Source: CAYZJB01 sp964602985 (GTDB taxonomy: Bacteria > CLD3 > SB21). Taken from it: a DNA stretch of 64,000 nucleotides. The notes under the pieces are model-generated. The model did no database searches and had not been told where the DNA came from. It saw nothing but the letters and a program-made list of their open reading frames with translations. Where the stretch lies: the NCBI GenBank assembly GCA_964602985.1, contig CAZRTJ010000009.1, positions 49,618 through 113,617 of the forward strand, given 5' to 3'. Below are positions 18,212-26,754 of this stretch, piece after piece; the stretch's first letter is position 1; each line of letters opens with the position of its first letter. A program made the translations under genes and the position numbers.

Positions 18212-21200
18212 TCACGAGACATTGAGGCCATTTCGAGGCAAGACGATAAGAAATTCTGTCCACTGCCCCTCCTCGCTCATGCAGCGAATCGATCCTACGT
18301 GACGTTCGATAATGCCATAACTGATTGATAAACCTAAACCGGTCCCGTGCCCGACGGGTTTCGTCGTAAAGAAGGGATCAAAGATCCTTGGAATGATGTC
18401 TTGTGATATACCAGTGCCGTTGTCCCATATTCTGATTTCAATCTTGTCGGTATCGACGTCTTTCGTGCCGACCCTGATAATTCCCTTCCCGGACGCACCT
18501 GAAAATTTCTTTTCAATCGCATGGGCCGAATTGACCAAGAGATTCAAGAGAACCTGATTAATCTGATTGGCTGCACAGAGAACCTTCCTGGTGGCCTTGA
18601 ATTCACGCTCAATCGTCAGGAGCAATCGGTATTGGTTGAGAAAAAGCGTAATGGTCGTATCCAGGCATTCATGGATATCCACTTCGCTGATGTCCAATTC
18701 ATCCGGACGCGAAAACGTTCGCAGGTCCTGCACAATATCCCGGATGCGGTCCGCGGCATGTTTGAAACTGGACAACAGATGGTCGACATCGCGGATCATG
18801 AAATCGTAATCCAATTGATTCTTCAGTTCCCCCGCTTCGAAGGCATGTTGAGGGTCCAGTCGTCTTTCGTAAAACGCAATCATCTTTCGCAGCCCGTTGA
18901 TGTAGTCCTCGACGTAGCCGACGTTGCCCGCAAGAATGGATGTTGGATTGTTGATTTCGTGAGCGACACCGGCGACCAACTGGCCCAGGGCCGCCATTTT
19001 TTCCGAATGTATCAATTGCGTTTGTGTCTTCTGGAGTTCGGCCAAGAGACTTTCCAAATTTTCCTTCTGCTGTAACAACTCCATGGTCCGCAATTGGACG
19101 ACCTTTTCCAACTCACGATTGTGGGCTTCGACCCGATGCAGTCGCTTTCGGATGATTTGGCGCGCAGACTTGTACGACGCCCACCCGACCATCATCGAAA
19201 CGACCATCCATACAAACCACCTACGCCACCAAGGTGTTCGGACAGAAAATCGATATTCGGATTCGGGTCCAAGTCCTTTGGCCACAGACGAAACGCGGAA
19301 TCGAATGGAATAGTTTCCGGGAGGCAGATTCGTATAGCGAACGGAATTTTGATTCGACGGGATGGACCAATCCGTTTCAAACCCATCGAGGACATACAGA
19401 AATTGAACGGACTCCTCATCAAAATAATACGGACACGAAAACGTAAATTCCACACTCTTGCCTTCAATTTCAGGTTCCGAGAGCGTCGACTGAACAACCA
19501 GTGTATCCTGGACCCGCACAGTCTCCAACCGCGGTGTCGGCAGCGGGACGTTTTGATAGCCCATGATTCGCGTGAGTCCATTGTAACTGCCAACGTACAC
19601 CTCCCCGGCGGGCGTGGTCAGAAGAGAGTTGTGCGTCGTCGATTCATCTCCCACAAGCCCCGTTCGAGCTGTCCAGAGCTCTTTTGGAATAATGTCTCTG
19701 CCATTCACTTCCAACAGTACGAAACCGGAGGACCCCACCCACAAGCCGTTGCGTGTCGAATCAGGCTGGATGACCGTGATTCGGTTGTCCCGGAGAAGTT
19801 TCCTTGCCTTCAGGCCGTAATTCACGAAATCCGTGCCCGCCAATCTTGACAGGCCGGCGTCCGTACCGATCCACAGGGTACCCCTGGGATACTCATTCAC
19901 GACATTGACATAGTTGTCCGGCAAGCCATGTTGTTTTTGCCAGACGTCAAATGTGGGCGCCGCCGGGTCTCGACCAGACCAGCGGAGAAGTCCGTCGGAA
20001 GTCGCAATCCACGTGGATCCGTCCGACGCATGAAAAATGCTCCAGATCTGATTCGACGTGAGACCCTGTTCTTTTTGATAGACATAGGACCGCCCGCCGT
20101 CCAACACTGCGATTCCATTTGTCGTACCGATCCAGACACGACCCGCATGGTCACGCTCGATGTCCGTGATGGTCGCGTCACGAATCACGTTGACCGCCTC
20201 CGAAGCGTGCAAGCGACCATCCCTGTAAAGAAACAGCCCCCGTTCACTGCCGATCCACAATTCGCCGGTGGGCGCATAGTCCAGGCTCCATATCGCGTCC
20301 CCACGGAATCGGTCCTCCTCAATCAGTCGCGTCACGTGTCCCTGGTGCAGAACGTTGACCCCGTTGTCATTGGCGATAAAGACGCGTCCCTTCGAATCGG
20401 TTTCAATGGCGTTGACAATATTCGACAGCAATCCGTCGCGTGTAGTGTAATGTTCCACGGTACGATTCGGCATCTTGATCATCCCGCCGCCGTCGGTGCC
20501 GATCCACAGGATGCCAGATCGATCGATCAGAAGCGAAGTCAGACTGTTTGTGGTCAGAGATTCATCGAACGTCACTTTGCGACCCTTCCCATTCTCGAGT
20601 CGTGTTAGTCCGTAATCCGTCGACACCCACAGTGCAGGTCCGTCGGCCACCACGTCGGACACATACGAATGGGCGAGCCCGTCTTTGACATCGTATAGAC
20701 GAGAACACTTGTCGAGGCTGGTATTGCTTTGCCACTTCGAGAGGTCGACGAGCAGCAGTCCGTTCTGAGTGCAGATCGCCAATTCACCTCCTCGACCATT
20801 CGTAATCTCGACAACTGAGCCGGGAATAGGCGATTGACCAACCAGGAAGTGCTGCCATTCGTCTTCATAGCGACGCCCGTTCCAGCGCAGTACCGACACT
20901 CCATGCTGTCCTCCCACCCACATGTTTCCCGATTCGTCCCTGTAGACAGACCGCAAGTGATCGGTCGGGAACCCGTTTGACTCGGTGATGCGGGCCACCG
21001 AGTCCTCGGAAAGAATGGCCATGCCGTCGTCACTGCTCACAAACCAGATGCGTCCCCATCGATCGATTTCCGCTTCGCGAATGATGCCTTTGGGAAACCC
21101 CTCCTGATGTGTGTAATTCCGAATGGTGGAGCCGGAGACGCTGGATACGCCCTCATCGAAGGTGATCCACATTCTACCCGACGAGTCCATCAGGATCGAG

Positions 21201-21436
21201 CGGGCCACGTTGCCGACGAAGCCGTCGTCTTTACCCAATGTTTGATATCCCCTGCCGGTGTACCGCACCGCACCCGCGCCAGTCGCGAACCACACAAATC
21301 CGTCCGGGTCCTGGACAATATCCCATACCTGTGCGTTTGGAAATCCCGACGACAAGTTGTAGATGCGGGAAAAATACTGCTGGGCTTCCGCAGAAACGGC
21401 CAGCGTGAGGACGAGAAAAACCCCAACCAATCGCAT
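18212..21436 (-). CDS. Two-component propeller sensor histidine kinase
   Basis: 1074 residues. A signal peptide (1-19) is followed by about 640 residues of repeated propeller blades with the Reg_prop pattern (W.GT..GL..). A Y_Y_Y domain (about 665-730) is followed by a single membrane segment near 740-757 and a coiled coil. The HisKA phospho-acceptor lies in LVAGVAHEINNP near residue 826. The ATPase domain has the N box NLLVNSAHAI, the G1 box DNGTGIS and the G2 box GHGTGLGLS. Unlike many Bacteroidota hybrids it has no receiver or AraC output domain, and no cognate regulator is adjacent. It follows the LPP20/DUF4384 gene by eight bases, so they are probably co-transcribed. Confidence 0.93.
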   Translation of the reverse strand: MRLVGVFLVLTLAVSAEAQQYFSRIYNLSSGFPNAQVWDIVQDPDGFVWFATGAGAVRYTGRGYQTLGKDDGFVGNVARSILMDSSGRMWITFDEGVSSVSGSTIRNYTHQEGFPKGIIREAEIDRWGRIWFVSSDDGMAILSEDSVARITESNGFPTDHLRSVYRDESGNMWVGGQHGVSVLRWNGRRYEDEWQHFLVGQSPIPGSVVEITNGRGGELAICTQNGLLLVDLSKWQSNTSLDKCSRLYDVKDGLAHSYVSDVVADGPALWVSTDYGLTRLENGKGRKVTFDESLTTNSLTSLLIDRSGILWIGTDGGGMIKMPNRTVEHYTTRDGLLSNIVNAIETDSKGRVFIANDNGVNVLHQGHVTRLIEEDRFRGDAIWSLDYAPTGELWIGSERGLFLYRDGRLHASEAVNVIRDATITDIERDHAGRVWIGTTNGIAVLDGGRSYVYQKEQGLTSNQIWSIFHASDGSTWIATSDGLLRWSGRDPAAPTFDVWQKQHGLPDNYVNVVNEYPRGTLWIGTDAGLSRLAGTDFVNYGLKARKLLRDNRITVIQPDSTRNGLWVGSSGFVLLEVNGRDIIPKELWTARTGLVGDESTTHNSLLTTPAGEVYVGSYNGLTRIMGYQNVPLPTPRLETVRVQDTLVVQSTLSEPEIEGKSVEFTFSCPYYFDEESVQFLYVLDGFETDWSIPSNQNSVRYTNLPPGNYSIRFRVSSVAKGLGPESEYRFSVRTPWWRRWFVWMVVSMMVGWASYKSARQIIRKRLHRVEAHNRELEKVVQLRTMELLQQKENLESLLAELQKTQTQLIHSEKMAALGQLVAGVAHEINNPTSILAGNVGYVEDYINGLRKMIAFYERRLDPQHAFEAGELKNQLDYDFMIRDVDHLLSSFKHAADRIRDIVQDLRTFSRPDELDISEVDIHECLDTTITLFLNQYRLLLTIEREFKATRKVLCAANQINQVLLNLLVNSAHAIEKKFSGASGKGIIRVGTKDVDTDKIEIRIWDNGTGISQDIIPRIFDPFFTTKPVGHGTGLGLSISYGIIERHVGSIRCMSEEGQWTEFLIVLPRNGLNVS

Positions 21437-21444
21437 GAAGATCG

Positions 21445-23019
21445 CTACGGCGCCTTAACGGACGTCAGCGTCACGCTCGCTTCACCATACTTCCCATCCA
21501 CAGCGTGTTGCCGCATGGCGGCGATCAGATCGGCAGCACTGAGGTTGATTGCGTACATGCCGTTGCCCACGGCCTGACGGTTGGGGACCTTCGTCAAAGG
21601 TTTGGAACTGGCGAATACCTTGATCAACTCTGTCCCAAACGGAGGACCTATGACAAATTCAAACGGAGTATCCTTGCCGCCCAGTTCGAACACGCGTCCG
21701 CCCTCGATCCGAGCGTGTTCTTCCGACAAATCGTTTGGATAGATCTGGATATGATTGCCCCCGGCGTCGCGGTAGACAACCTGCACATAACACGTCTCCG
21801 TGGCTTTGAGGAACACCTTCATCTTTTCGCCTTCGCGATAAACCGCGCTTTCTCCCCGATCCGTCCAGACGACGATCTTCAATTGGGATTCACGCGAATC
21901 CTTGAGAATCTCCAAGTCGTGCTGGGCACTCGAGTAATTGTCCGGGCGCATCGAGATGGACTTGGGAACCCATTTGCTTGGAAAGGAGAAATTGGCGCTG
22001 CCAATGGCTTGCCCGGTCAATTGGGAAACGGCTTGCAGACGGACCTCCACTTGATCATCCAGTTCCCAGTAGCTGCCGACGATCGCCGCATCGGATCCGG
22101 TAATTTGCGCGAGGCTCTCTACCGTACCGGCGTACTCCCCGCCTTTGGATTTCAGTTGATCGGCCAAGACCGATTCTTTGACGATATTCAGTCCGTGGCC
22201 TTTTCCCAGTTCCACTTCGACTTTGCCTCGAAAATACGACGCAAAGGCGCTTGACATTCTTGTGTCCTGATACGTGAACTGTCCAAAGACAATCCGCAAA
22301 TCCGATTCGGACAGTGCGCGCTGCAGCCTGTACATCAAAATGGCGCAGGCAATGTCCAGATTGCCCGATTCCACGTCTCGCCCGATGCGATCCACGAAAG
22401 TGGATATCTTCGACTCCTCACTGATCTTTGCGATGGCGGATTCGAACCTCTCATCGGGTTGGATGATCCGCATCTTCTTGAGTCGCTTGTCGATTCCCAA
22501 CAGATCGGACACGCTGGTTTGGAACTTCTCGAGGGCCGCATAGTAGCGTTTCTCTTCAAATGCCTTTTCCCCTTCCTGCAGGAAGCTTCGAAACCGTTTG
22601 TCCCGATCGGCAATTTCCGCCTTCAGGGCGTCCCCCGCCACTTTCCGGTCCAGTACAGCGAGTGCGTAGTGTGTCTTGTTCTTCTTGCTGTAGTCAGTAT
22701 CCGCGACCCGCAGACCCTGCAGTTGAAGATCCACCTGGGCGCGTGTATTCTCGGTCATACTGGACGCGGTCTCGCCGGATTTACCGGAAATCTTCTCCGT
22801 GCTGGAAAAGGTCTGTTCGCCCCGAATTTTGACTTCGATCGACTGCGCGATTTTGATGAACGCCTGGCTCTTCGCCTCATCGGCCGTCGCACCGCTCCCG
22901 ACTGCCTGCATATACTGCGCGTCGGGATACTTATCGGAACGACTCTTCTTCGTCCAGTCTTTGTCTTGTGCGGACACAGAAAGAGGGAGCAGGAGGACAA
23001 TAAACACGTATGGTTTCAT
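21445..23019 (-). CDS. Secreted LPP20-like / DUF4384 domain protein
   Basis: 524 residues with a signal peptide (1-17, ending VSAQ). Residues about 30-160 resemble the LPP20 family (YMQAVGSGATADEAKSQAFIKIAQSI...). Residues about 395-490 match DUF4384 (LKIVVWTDRGES..YREGEKMKVFLKATE, IQIYPND). The middle is helical. DUF4384 occurs with serine protease or CsgG-like envelope proteins; no catalytic motif is seen. It heads a probable two-gene unit with the propeller kinase, which suggests it could supply or report the envelope state sensed by the kinase; this is inference. Confidence 0.8.
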   Translation of the reverse strand: MKPYVFIVLLLPLSVSAQDKDWTKKSRSDKYPDAQYMQAVGSGATADEAKSQAFIKIAQSIEVKIRGEQTFSSTEKISGKSGETASSMTENTRAQVDLQLQGLRVADTDYSKKNKTHYALAVLDRKVAGDALKAEIADRDKRFRSFLQEGEKAFEEKRYYAALEKFQTSVSDLLGIDKRLKKMRIIQPDERFESAIAKISEESKISTFVDRIGRDVESGNLDIACAILMYRLQRALSESDLRIVFGQFTYQDTRMSSAFASYFRGKVEVELGKGHGLNIVKESVLADQLKSKGGEYAGTVESLAQITGSDAAIVGSYWELDDQVEVRLQAVSQLTGQAIGSANFSFPSKWVPKSISMRPDNYSSAQHDLEILKDSRESQLKIVVWTDRGESAVYREGEKMKVFLKATETCYVQVVYRDAGGNHIQIYPNDLSEEHARIEGGRVFELGGKDTPFEFVIGPPFGTELIKVFASSKPLTKVPNRQAVGNGMYAINLSAADLIAAMRQHAVDGKYGEASVTLTSVKAP

Positions 23020-23088
23020 GACAACATATCGTTGGTGGTAGGATGTGTGGAGAAATATAAATGGAAAGTGGGTAGAAAGGCAATCGCT

Positions 23089-24243
23089 TTACACGCCGCA
23101 GCCGACGCGCACCAGATCGGCATCTTCGAATTTCTGATTAATCTGATCGACGGTTTTCAGAAGCCATTCCTTTTTTTCTTCCTGCAGACGAAACAGGTCC
23201 ATCGTGACGTGATCGTCGGTCAAATGGGAAATACCAACACCGACCAGACGAATCCGCAGGCGCCGTTGATCGGCTTTCTGAAGAAGTTTCCATGCGGTTT
23301 GATAAATCACGGTCGGATCCTGCGTCGGGTCGATCATGATCTGACGGGTGTACGTCACCCAATCTGAATAGCGCAGTTTCACATGGATACACCGGCAGCG
23401 AAGATTCTGTTTTCGCAACTCCCGCGACACATTCAGCGCCATGTTGTGCAGCGTAGTCGAGAGAAACGTCCGATCTCTCGTGTCCTCGGAAAACGTTCGT
23501 TCCTCCGATATCTGTTTCTGTTCACGATCGACCGTAAGGTATTCCGTCCCCCTGCCTCGTGCAGACGATTGTACGGCGAGCCCCCAGCGGCCCAGCACGC
23601 GTCCGACGTACTCGGAATCCAGGGCCGCCAATTGACCGCACGTTCGAATACCCCGTTGCACCAGCTTTGCCAGCATCACTTCGCCGACGCCGGGGATCAC
23701 GCTTACGTCCAAGTCATGCAGGAATTCCGCTTCGCGCCCGTCGGCCACTTCCGTCACCCCTACCGGTTTGGCTGTTCCGCAAGAGATTTTGGCCATTGTT
23801 TTGTTGGAGGCAATTCCGATGGCACACGGGAGGCCAAAACGGCGCGTTATGGCTGTTTGAATTTTGCGGGCAAATTGCCTGTAGCTTCCCCCAAAAATCC
23901 GTCGACACCCCGTCCAATCCATGTAAAATTCATCCATGCCAGCCGCTTCAAACACGGGAGAGTAATAGCGCAGGAACTGCTGGATTCTTTCCGAAAATTC
24001 CGCATACGCCGAATAGTGTCCGTCCACGCGGATGGCGATCGGACATTTCCTGAGCGCCTGAGAGGTCGCCATGCCTGCATGTACACCGTAGGGACGGACC
24101 TCATAGGAAGCACACGTCACCACTCCCCGGCCCTCCGGCGGACCGGCCACCATGATCGGTTTGTCCACCCACTGTGGATTGAGCAAGCGTTCGACTGACA
24201 CGAAAAAAGCTGTCAGATCCATATGGGCGATACGAACGCTCAT
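23089..24243 (-). CDS. dinB: DNA polymerase IV (Y family)
   Basis: 384 residues. Signatures: IAHMDLTAFFVSVE (catalytic Asp), VVTCASYEVRPYGVHAGMATSQA, a DEFYMDWTG motif near residue 103 carrying the other catalytic acids, and GIASNKTMAKI; a little-finger region follows. Family function is error-prone translesion synthesis. lexA lies 700 bases upstream on the same strand with an unknown gene between, suggesting a damage-response cluster. No clear copy of the lexA palindrome was found in the 208 bases before dinB, so its regulation is open. Confidence 0.95.
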   Translation of the reverse strand: MSVRIAHMDLTAFFVSVERLLNPQWVDKPIMVAGPPEGRGVVTCASYEVRPYGVHAGMATSQALRKCPIAIRVDGHYSAYAEFSERIQQFLRYYSPVFEAAGMDEFYMDWTGCRRIFGGSYRQFARKIQTAITRRFGLPCAIGIASNKTMAKISCGTAKPVGVTEVADGREAEFLHDLDVSVIPGVGEVMLAKLVQRGIRTCGQLAALDSEYVGRVLGRWGLAVQSSARGRGTEYLTVDREQKQISEERTFSEDTRDRTFLSTTLHNMALNVSRELRKQNLRCRCIHVKLRYSDWVTYTRQIMIDPTQDPTVIYQTAWKLLQKADQRRLRIRLVGVGISHLTDDHVTMDLFRLQEEKKEWLLKTVDQINQKFEDADLVRVGCGV

Positions 24244-24451
24244 GCTCGGTCACGTTTAAGGAAGGATGGTTCCGAACGGTTCAACCTGTTTTCGGATTTG
24301 CTTGACATCACCACAATCACTATAGACAGCCGGTCTTGCGGAATGTACGTTCGCGCCATCCACCATGACGTTTTCATGACCTCTCCGATTTATTCAAAAG
24401 TGTTGGCGTACACACGACACAATCGCAAAAAAGTTCGGTCCGGCGTGTTAT

Positions 24452-24916
24452 TTATGCGACCGAAGAGAGTTTAAACGTGCTCCGCAAATTCAGAAGCAAA
24501 TTCTTGATTCGCATCCGGTAGGCCGGATCGTATTCCGCGACCAACTCCACATGCCCAAACATATCCGCAGGAATCGCGACGCTGAGGGCTTGCAGGATTT
24601 CCAATACGTGGGTACGCACGCGTTCTTTTTCGGGTTCGGATAAAGAATGAACGACGCAATTGATATTGCCCAGCGCATCCGGGCGGGTTTTGTAAAAGTT
24701 CAGGTTGGATCCGCAAATTTTCCCATTTTGCAGGGCCATTTCCAATCCGATCCGATCGGAAACCAGATGATAGACCTTGAGCGTATGCAAGATCCGCTGA
24801 AAATGAGTGCTGATGATTTCTTCTTCCAGGATGGAATAATTGCTTGTTGCCATTTCCCGCTTTCCGGCAACCTTGAACTTGTTCCGACTTTCCATGGCAA
24901 GCCGAAACAAGTGCAT
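24452..24916 (-). CDS. Uncharacterised protein encoded directly after lexA
   Basis: 154 residues from the ATG at 24916, or 133 from an ATG at 24853, which gives a more typical N-terminus. No family was recognised. The sequence is mostly helical and soluble, with an N-terminal EEEIISTHFQRILHTLKVYHLVS helix and a central GSNLNFYKTRPDALGNINCVVHSL stretch; no signal peptide or membrane segment. It starts 17 bases after the lexA stop on the same strand, so it is very likely in the lexA transcript and under LexA control. Function unknown. Confidence 0.65.
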   Translation of the reverse strand: MHLFRLAMESRNKFKVAGKREMATSNYSILEEEIISTHFQRILHTLKVYHLVSDRIGLEMALQNGKICGSNLNFYKTRPDALGNINCVVHSLSEPEKERVRTHVLEILQALSVAIPADMFGHVELVAEYDPAYRMRIKNLLLNLRSTFKLSSVA

Positions 24917-24933
24917 GGCAGCCTTCGATTGTT

Positions 24934-25506
24934 TTAGAATGTTCTTCTCAGTTCAATGACTTTTCCTATGATTTCGAACGGTGATTCTAGGATCGCATAC
25001 TCCGCATTGGCGGGTTCTAAAAAAGTTCGACCGCCCTTTTTTCGGAATCGCTTGACCGTTGCCTCCTCTCCGACCATCGCGATGACGATGTCTTTATCGT
25101 TGGCTGTATGTTGCTGTTTGACCAGGACGATGTCATTTTCGACGATCCCGGCATCCTTCATGCTGTCCCCTGTCACCCGCAACGCAAAGACATTTTTCTT
25201 TCGGTCGAGGCTGTTGGAAATGTATCCTTCGATGTTTTCCAGCGCAAAGATCGGCTTTCCGGCGGCGACCCGGCCATAAATGGGAATTTCATGGGCTCGC
25301 GCAGCCATCTCGAATCCCCGGGCCTTATTGGGTTTGTTACGCAAAAAACCTTTTAATTTCAGGGCTGTAACGTGATCCTGCACCGCTTTGACGTGCACGT
25401 CAAAATGGCCGGCCATTTCGCGAAACGTTGGTGGAAATCCGTTTTCGCGCAGGAATTCCTGTATAAAATGAAGGAGTTCTTGTTGTTTTTTGGTCAGCTC
25501 ATTCAT
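24934..25506 (-). CDS. lexA: LexA repressor
   Basis: 190 residues from the ATG at 25506. The N-terminal winged-helix domain (LTKKQQELLHFIQEFLRENGFPPTFREMA) is followed by the autocleavage site near YGRVAAGKP (Ala-Gly about residue 85). The catalytic Ser is in VTGDSMKDAGI and the Lys in GEEATVKRF. It represses the SOS regulon until RecA-stimulated self-cleavage. An earlier in-frame start at 25527 lies inside the operator, so it is rejected. The -10 box ends about eight bases before this ATG, so the messenger is probably leaderless. Confidence 0.96.
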   Translation of the reverse strand: MNELTKKQQELLHFIQEFLRENGFPPTFREMAGHFDVHVKAVQDHVTALKLKGFLRNKPNKARGFEMAARAHEIPIYGRVAAGKPIFALENIEGYISNSLDRKKNVFALRVTGDSMKDAGIVENDIVLVKQQHTANDKDIVIAMVGEEATVKRFRKKGGRTFLEPANAEYAILESPFEIIGKVIELRRTF

Positions 25507-25513
25507 GGGAGTG

Positions 25514-25543
25514 AATATACTATACAAATGTATAGCTTGTCAA
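25514..25543 (-). promoter_or_regulatory. lexA promoter with LexA operator in the spacer
   Basis: Read on the minus strand: -35 TTGACA at 25538-25543, -10 TATATT at 25514-25519, 18-base spacer. The spacer holds a palindrome at 25520-25535, CTATACA-TT-TGTATAG, with perfect seven-base arms. Placement between the promoter elements and directly before lexA indicates autorepression. Assignment as LexA box is inferred from position and symmetry. Confidence 0.8.
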
Positions 25544-25718
25544 GAGATTTACATGTCCACGAAAATTTACGCTGTCAGCCCTTCGGGTTTTGTCAAATCG
25601 CTATCGATCGGCTTTCCATAGGTTCTCCTGGTTTCACCGGCCATTCCGCCATTTACGTTTGCTTTACGAACGCTATTTACTGCCGTTAAGCTCATAATAA
25701 CCAATACAAGGAGAAACC

Positions 25719-26588
25719 ATGCTTCCCAGCCACACGAAATCGCACTTGACCCTAACCCTGTGCGCTTTCGTTCTGTTTGGAACCGCCTGCGAAGACACGA
25801 AGAAAAACGCGGTCGAATTCGGTACCGCCAGCGAAGCACAGCAATCCTATCAGCAGCTTGAAGATGGTGAAACCGATCCGCTGGAGATTGTCAATAAAGT
25901 TCTCGATGCGGCCATGCTCAGCGAGACGTTCGATGGAACGTCCAGTTTTGGCAAGAAACGCTTCGGAAAGAAACCATCGCTCCTCAAAGGTCAATCTATC
26001 CAGTTCACCTATGATTCCGGCAGTGGGTATTGGACCCTGGATGCCGATACGACCGAAAATGGAATAAATATCTCCTTATTCCACCGCGTTCGGTATACGC
26101 CCCGCGGGTTCTTCGGCTTTGCAACGGAATTGACCGATCGAATGGAGTACGAAACGAACATCGACATCGATGGGCTCGTTGTCGATGAGGAGGACAGCGT
26201 GCAGGTCGATTTGAGCTATTCGGAAGACTACGATATTCAAAGTGATCTTCCCTTTGTCAGCGACACCAATTTCATAACCATCACCGGTAAGACCACGGCG
26301 TCCAGCCAGTTCACGGCTGACGGATTTACCGTAACCGCGAGCTACCGTTATGATGTCGAGTCGCTTCGCCTCTTCGGTCCATTCAATGAGGACGATGACG
26401 AGGTGGATTACCCTCAAAGCGGCAGTCTGGACTTCACCGTCGAATACGATGTCATCGGACCCAATCTTACGGCAGACTATTTTGTCGGCGGAAAGATCAC
26501 ATTCGATGGCGACGAAACGGCATTGCTCGAATACGGCGGGCACACGTTCATTCTCAATCTGGACGACGGTACGATCACTCCGCAGTAA
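25719..26588 (+). CDS. Putative lipoprotein of unknown function
   Basis: 289 residues with a lipoprotein signal (hydrophobic segment ending LFGTAC, Cys about residue 24) and an acidic mature part rich in beta strands, with repeated YDV/YSED-type strands and many Asp and Thr residues. No family recognised. The ATG has AAGGAG seven bases upstream, and a strong terminator follows, so it is likely monocistronic. Probably an outer-membrane-anchored or periplasmic beta-sandwich or barrel-like protein; this is inference from strand pattern. Confidence 0.7.
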   Translation: MLPSHTKSHLTLTLCAFVLFGTACEDTKKNAVEFGTASEAQQSYQQLEDGETDPLEIVNKVLDAAMLSETFDGTSSFGKKRFGKKPSLLKGQSIQFTYDSGSGYWTLDADTTENGINISLFHRVRYTPRGFFGFATELTDRMEYETNIDIDGLVVDEEDSVQVDLSYSEDYDIQSDLPFVSDTNFITITGKTTASSQFTADGFTVTASYRYDVESLRLFGPFNEDDDEVDYPQSGSLDFTVEYDVIGPNLTADYFVGGKITFDGDETALLEYGGHTFILNLDDGTITPQ

Positions 26589-26616
26589 ACACGATATTCG
26601 ATGGATACTTATAACC

Positions 26617-26646
26617 AAAGGCCGCTTACCGCGGCCTTTCTTGTTT
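26617..26646 (+). terminator. Intrinsic terminator after the lipoprotein gene
   Basis: Stem AAAGGCCGC / GCGGCCTTT with a TTACC loop, followed by CTTGTTTG. Confidence 0.88.
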
Positions 26647-26718
26647 GAGCGGGATGATGTGAATCCATGTATGGTTGACAGGATACGTCAGGCGGCGGCG
26701 ACGCATGGATCCCGGTAG

Positions 26719-26742
26719 AAAAAAGGGCTGCCGAAGCAGCCC
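26719..26742 (-). terminator. Intrinsic terminator of the MuiA-family gene
   Basis: On the minus strand GGGCTGC / GCAGCCC with a TTCG tetraloop, followed by six T. It lies 13 bases after the stop codon. Confidence 0.9.
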
Positions 26743-26754
26743 TACCAAAGCGTC

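Noticed and set aside
24244..24330. LexA box before dinB
   Set aside because: Short palindromes such as GAACGGTTC occur, but none matches the operator found before lexA.
24223..24474. Plus-strand frame of 83 codons between dinB and the gene after lexA
   Set aside because: No family features. It covers the probable dinB promoter region and overlaps two supported genes.
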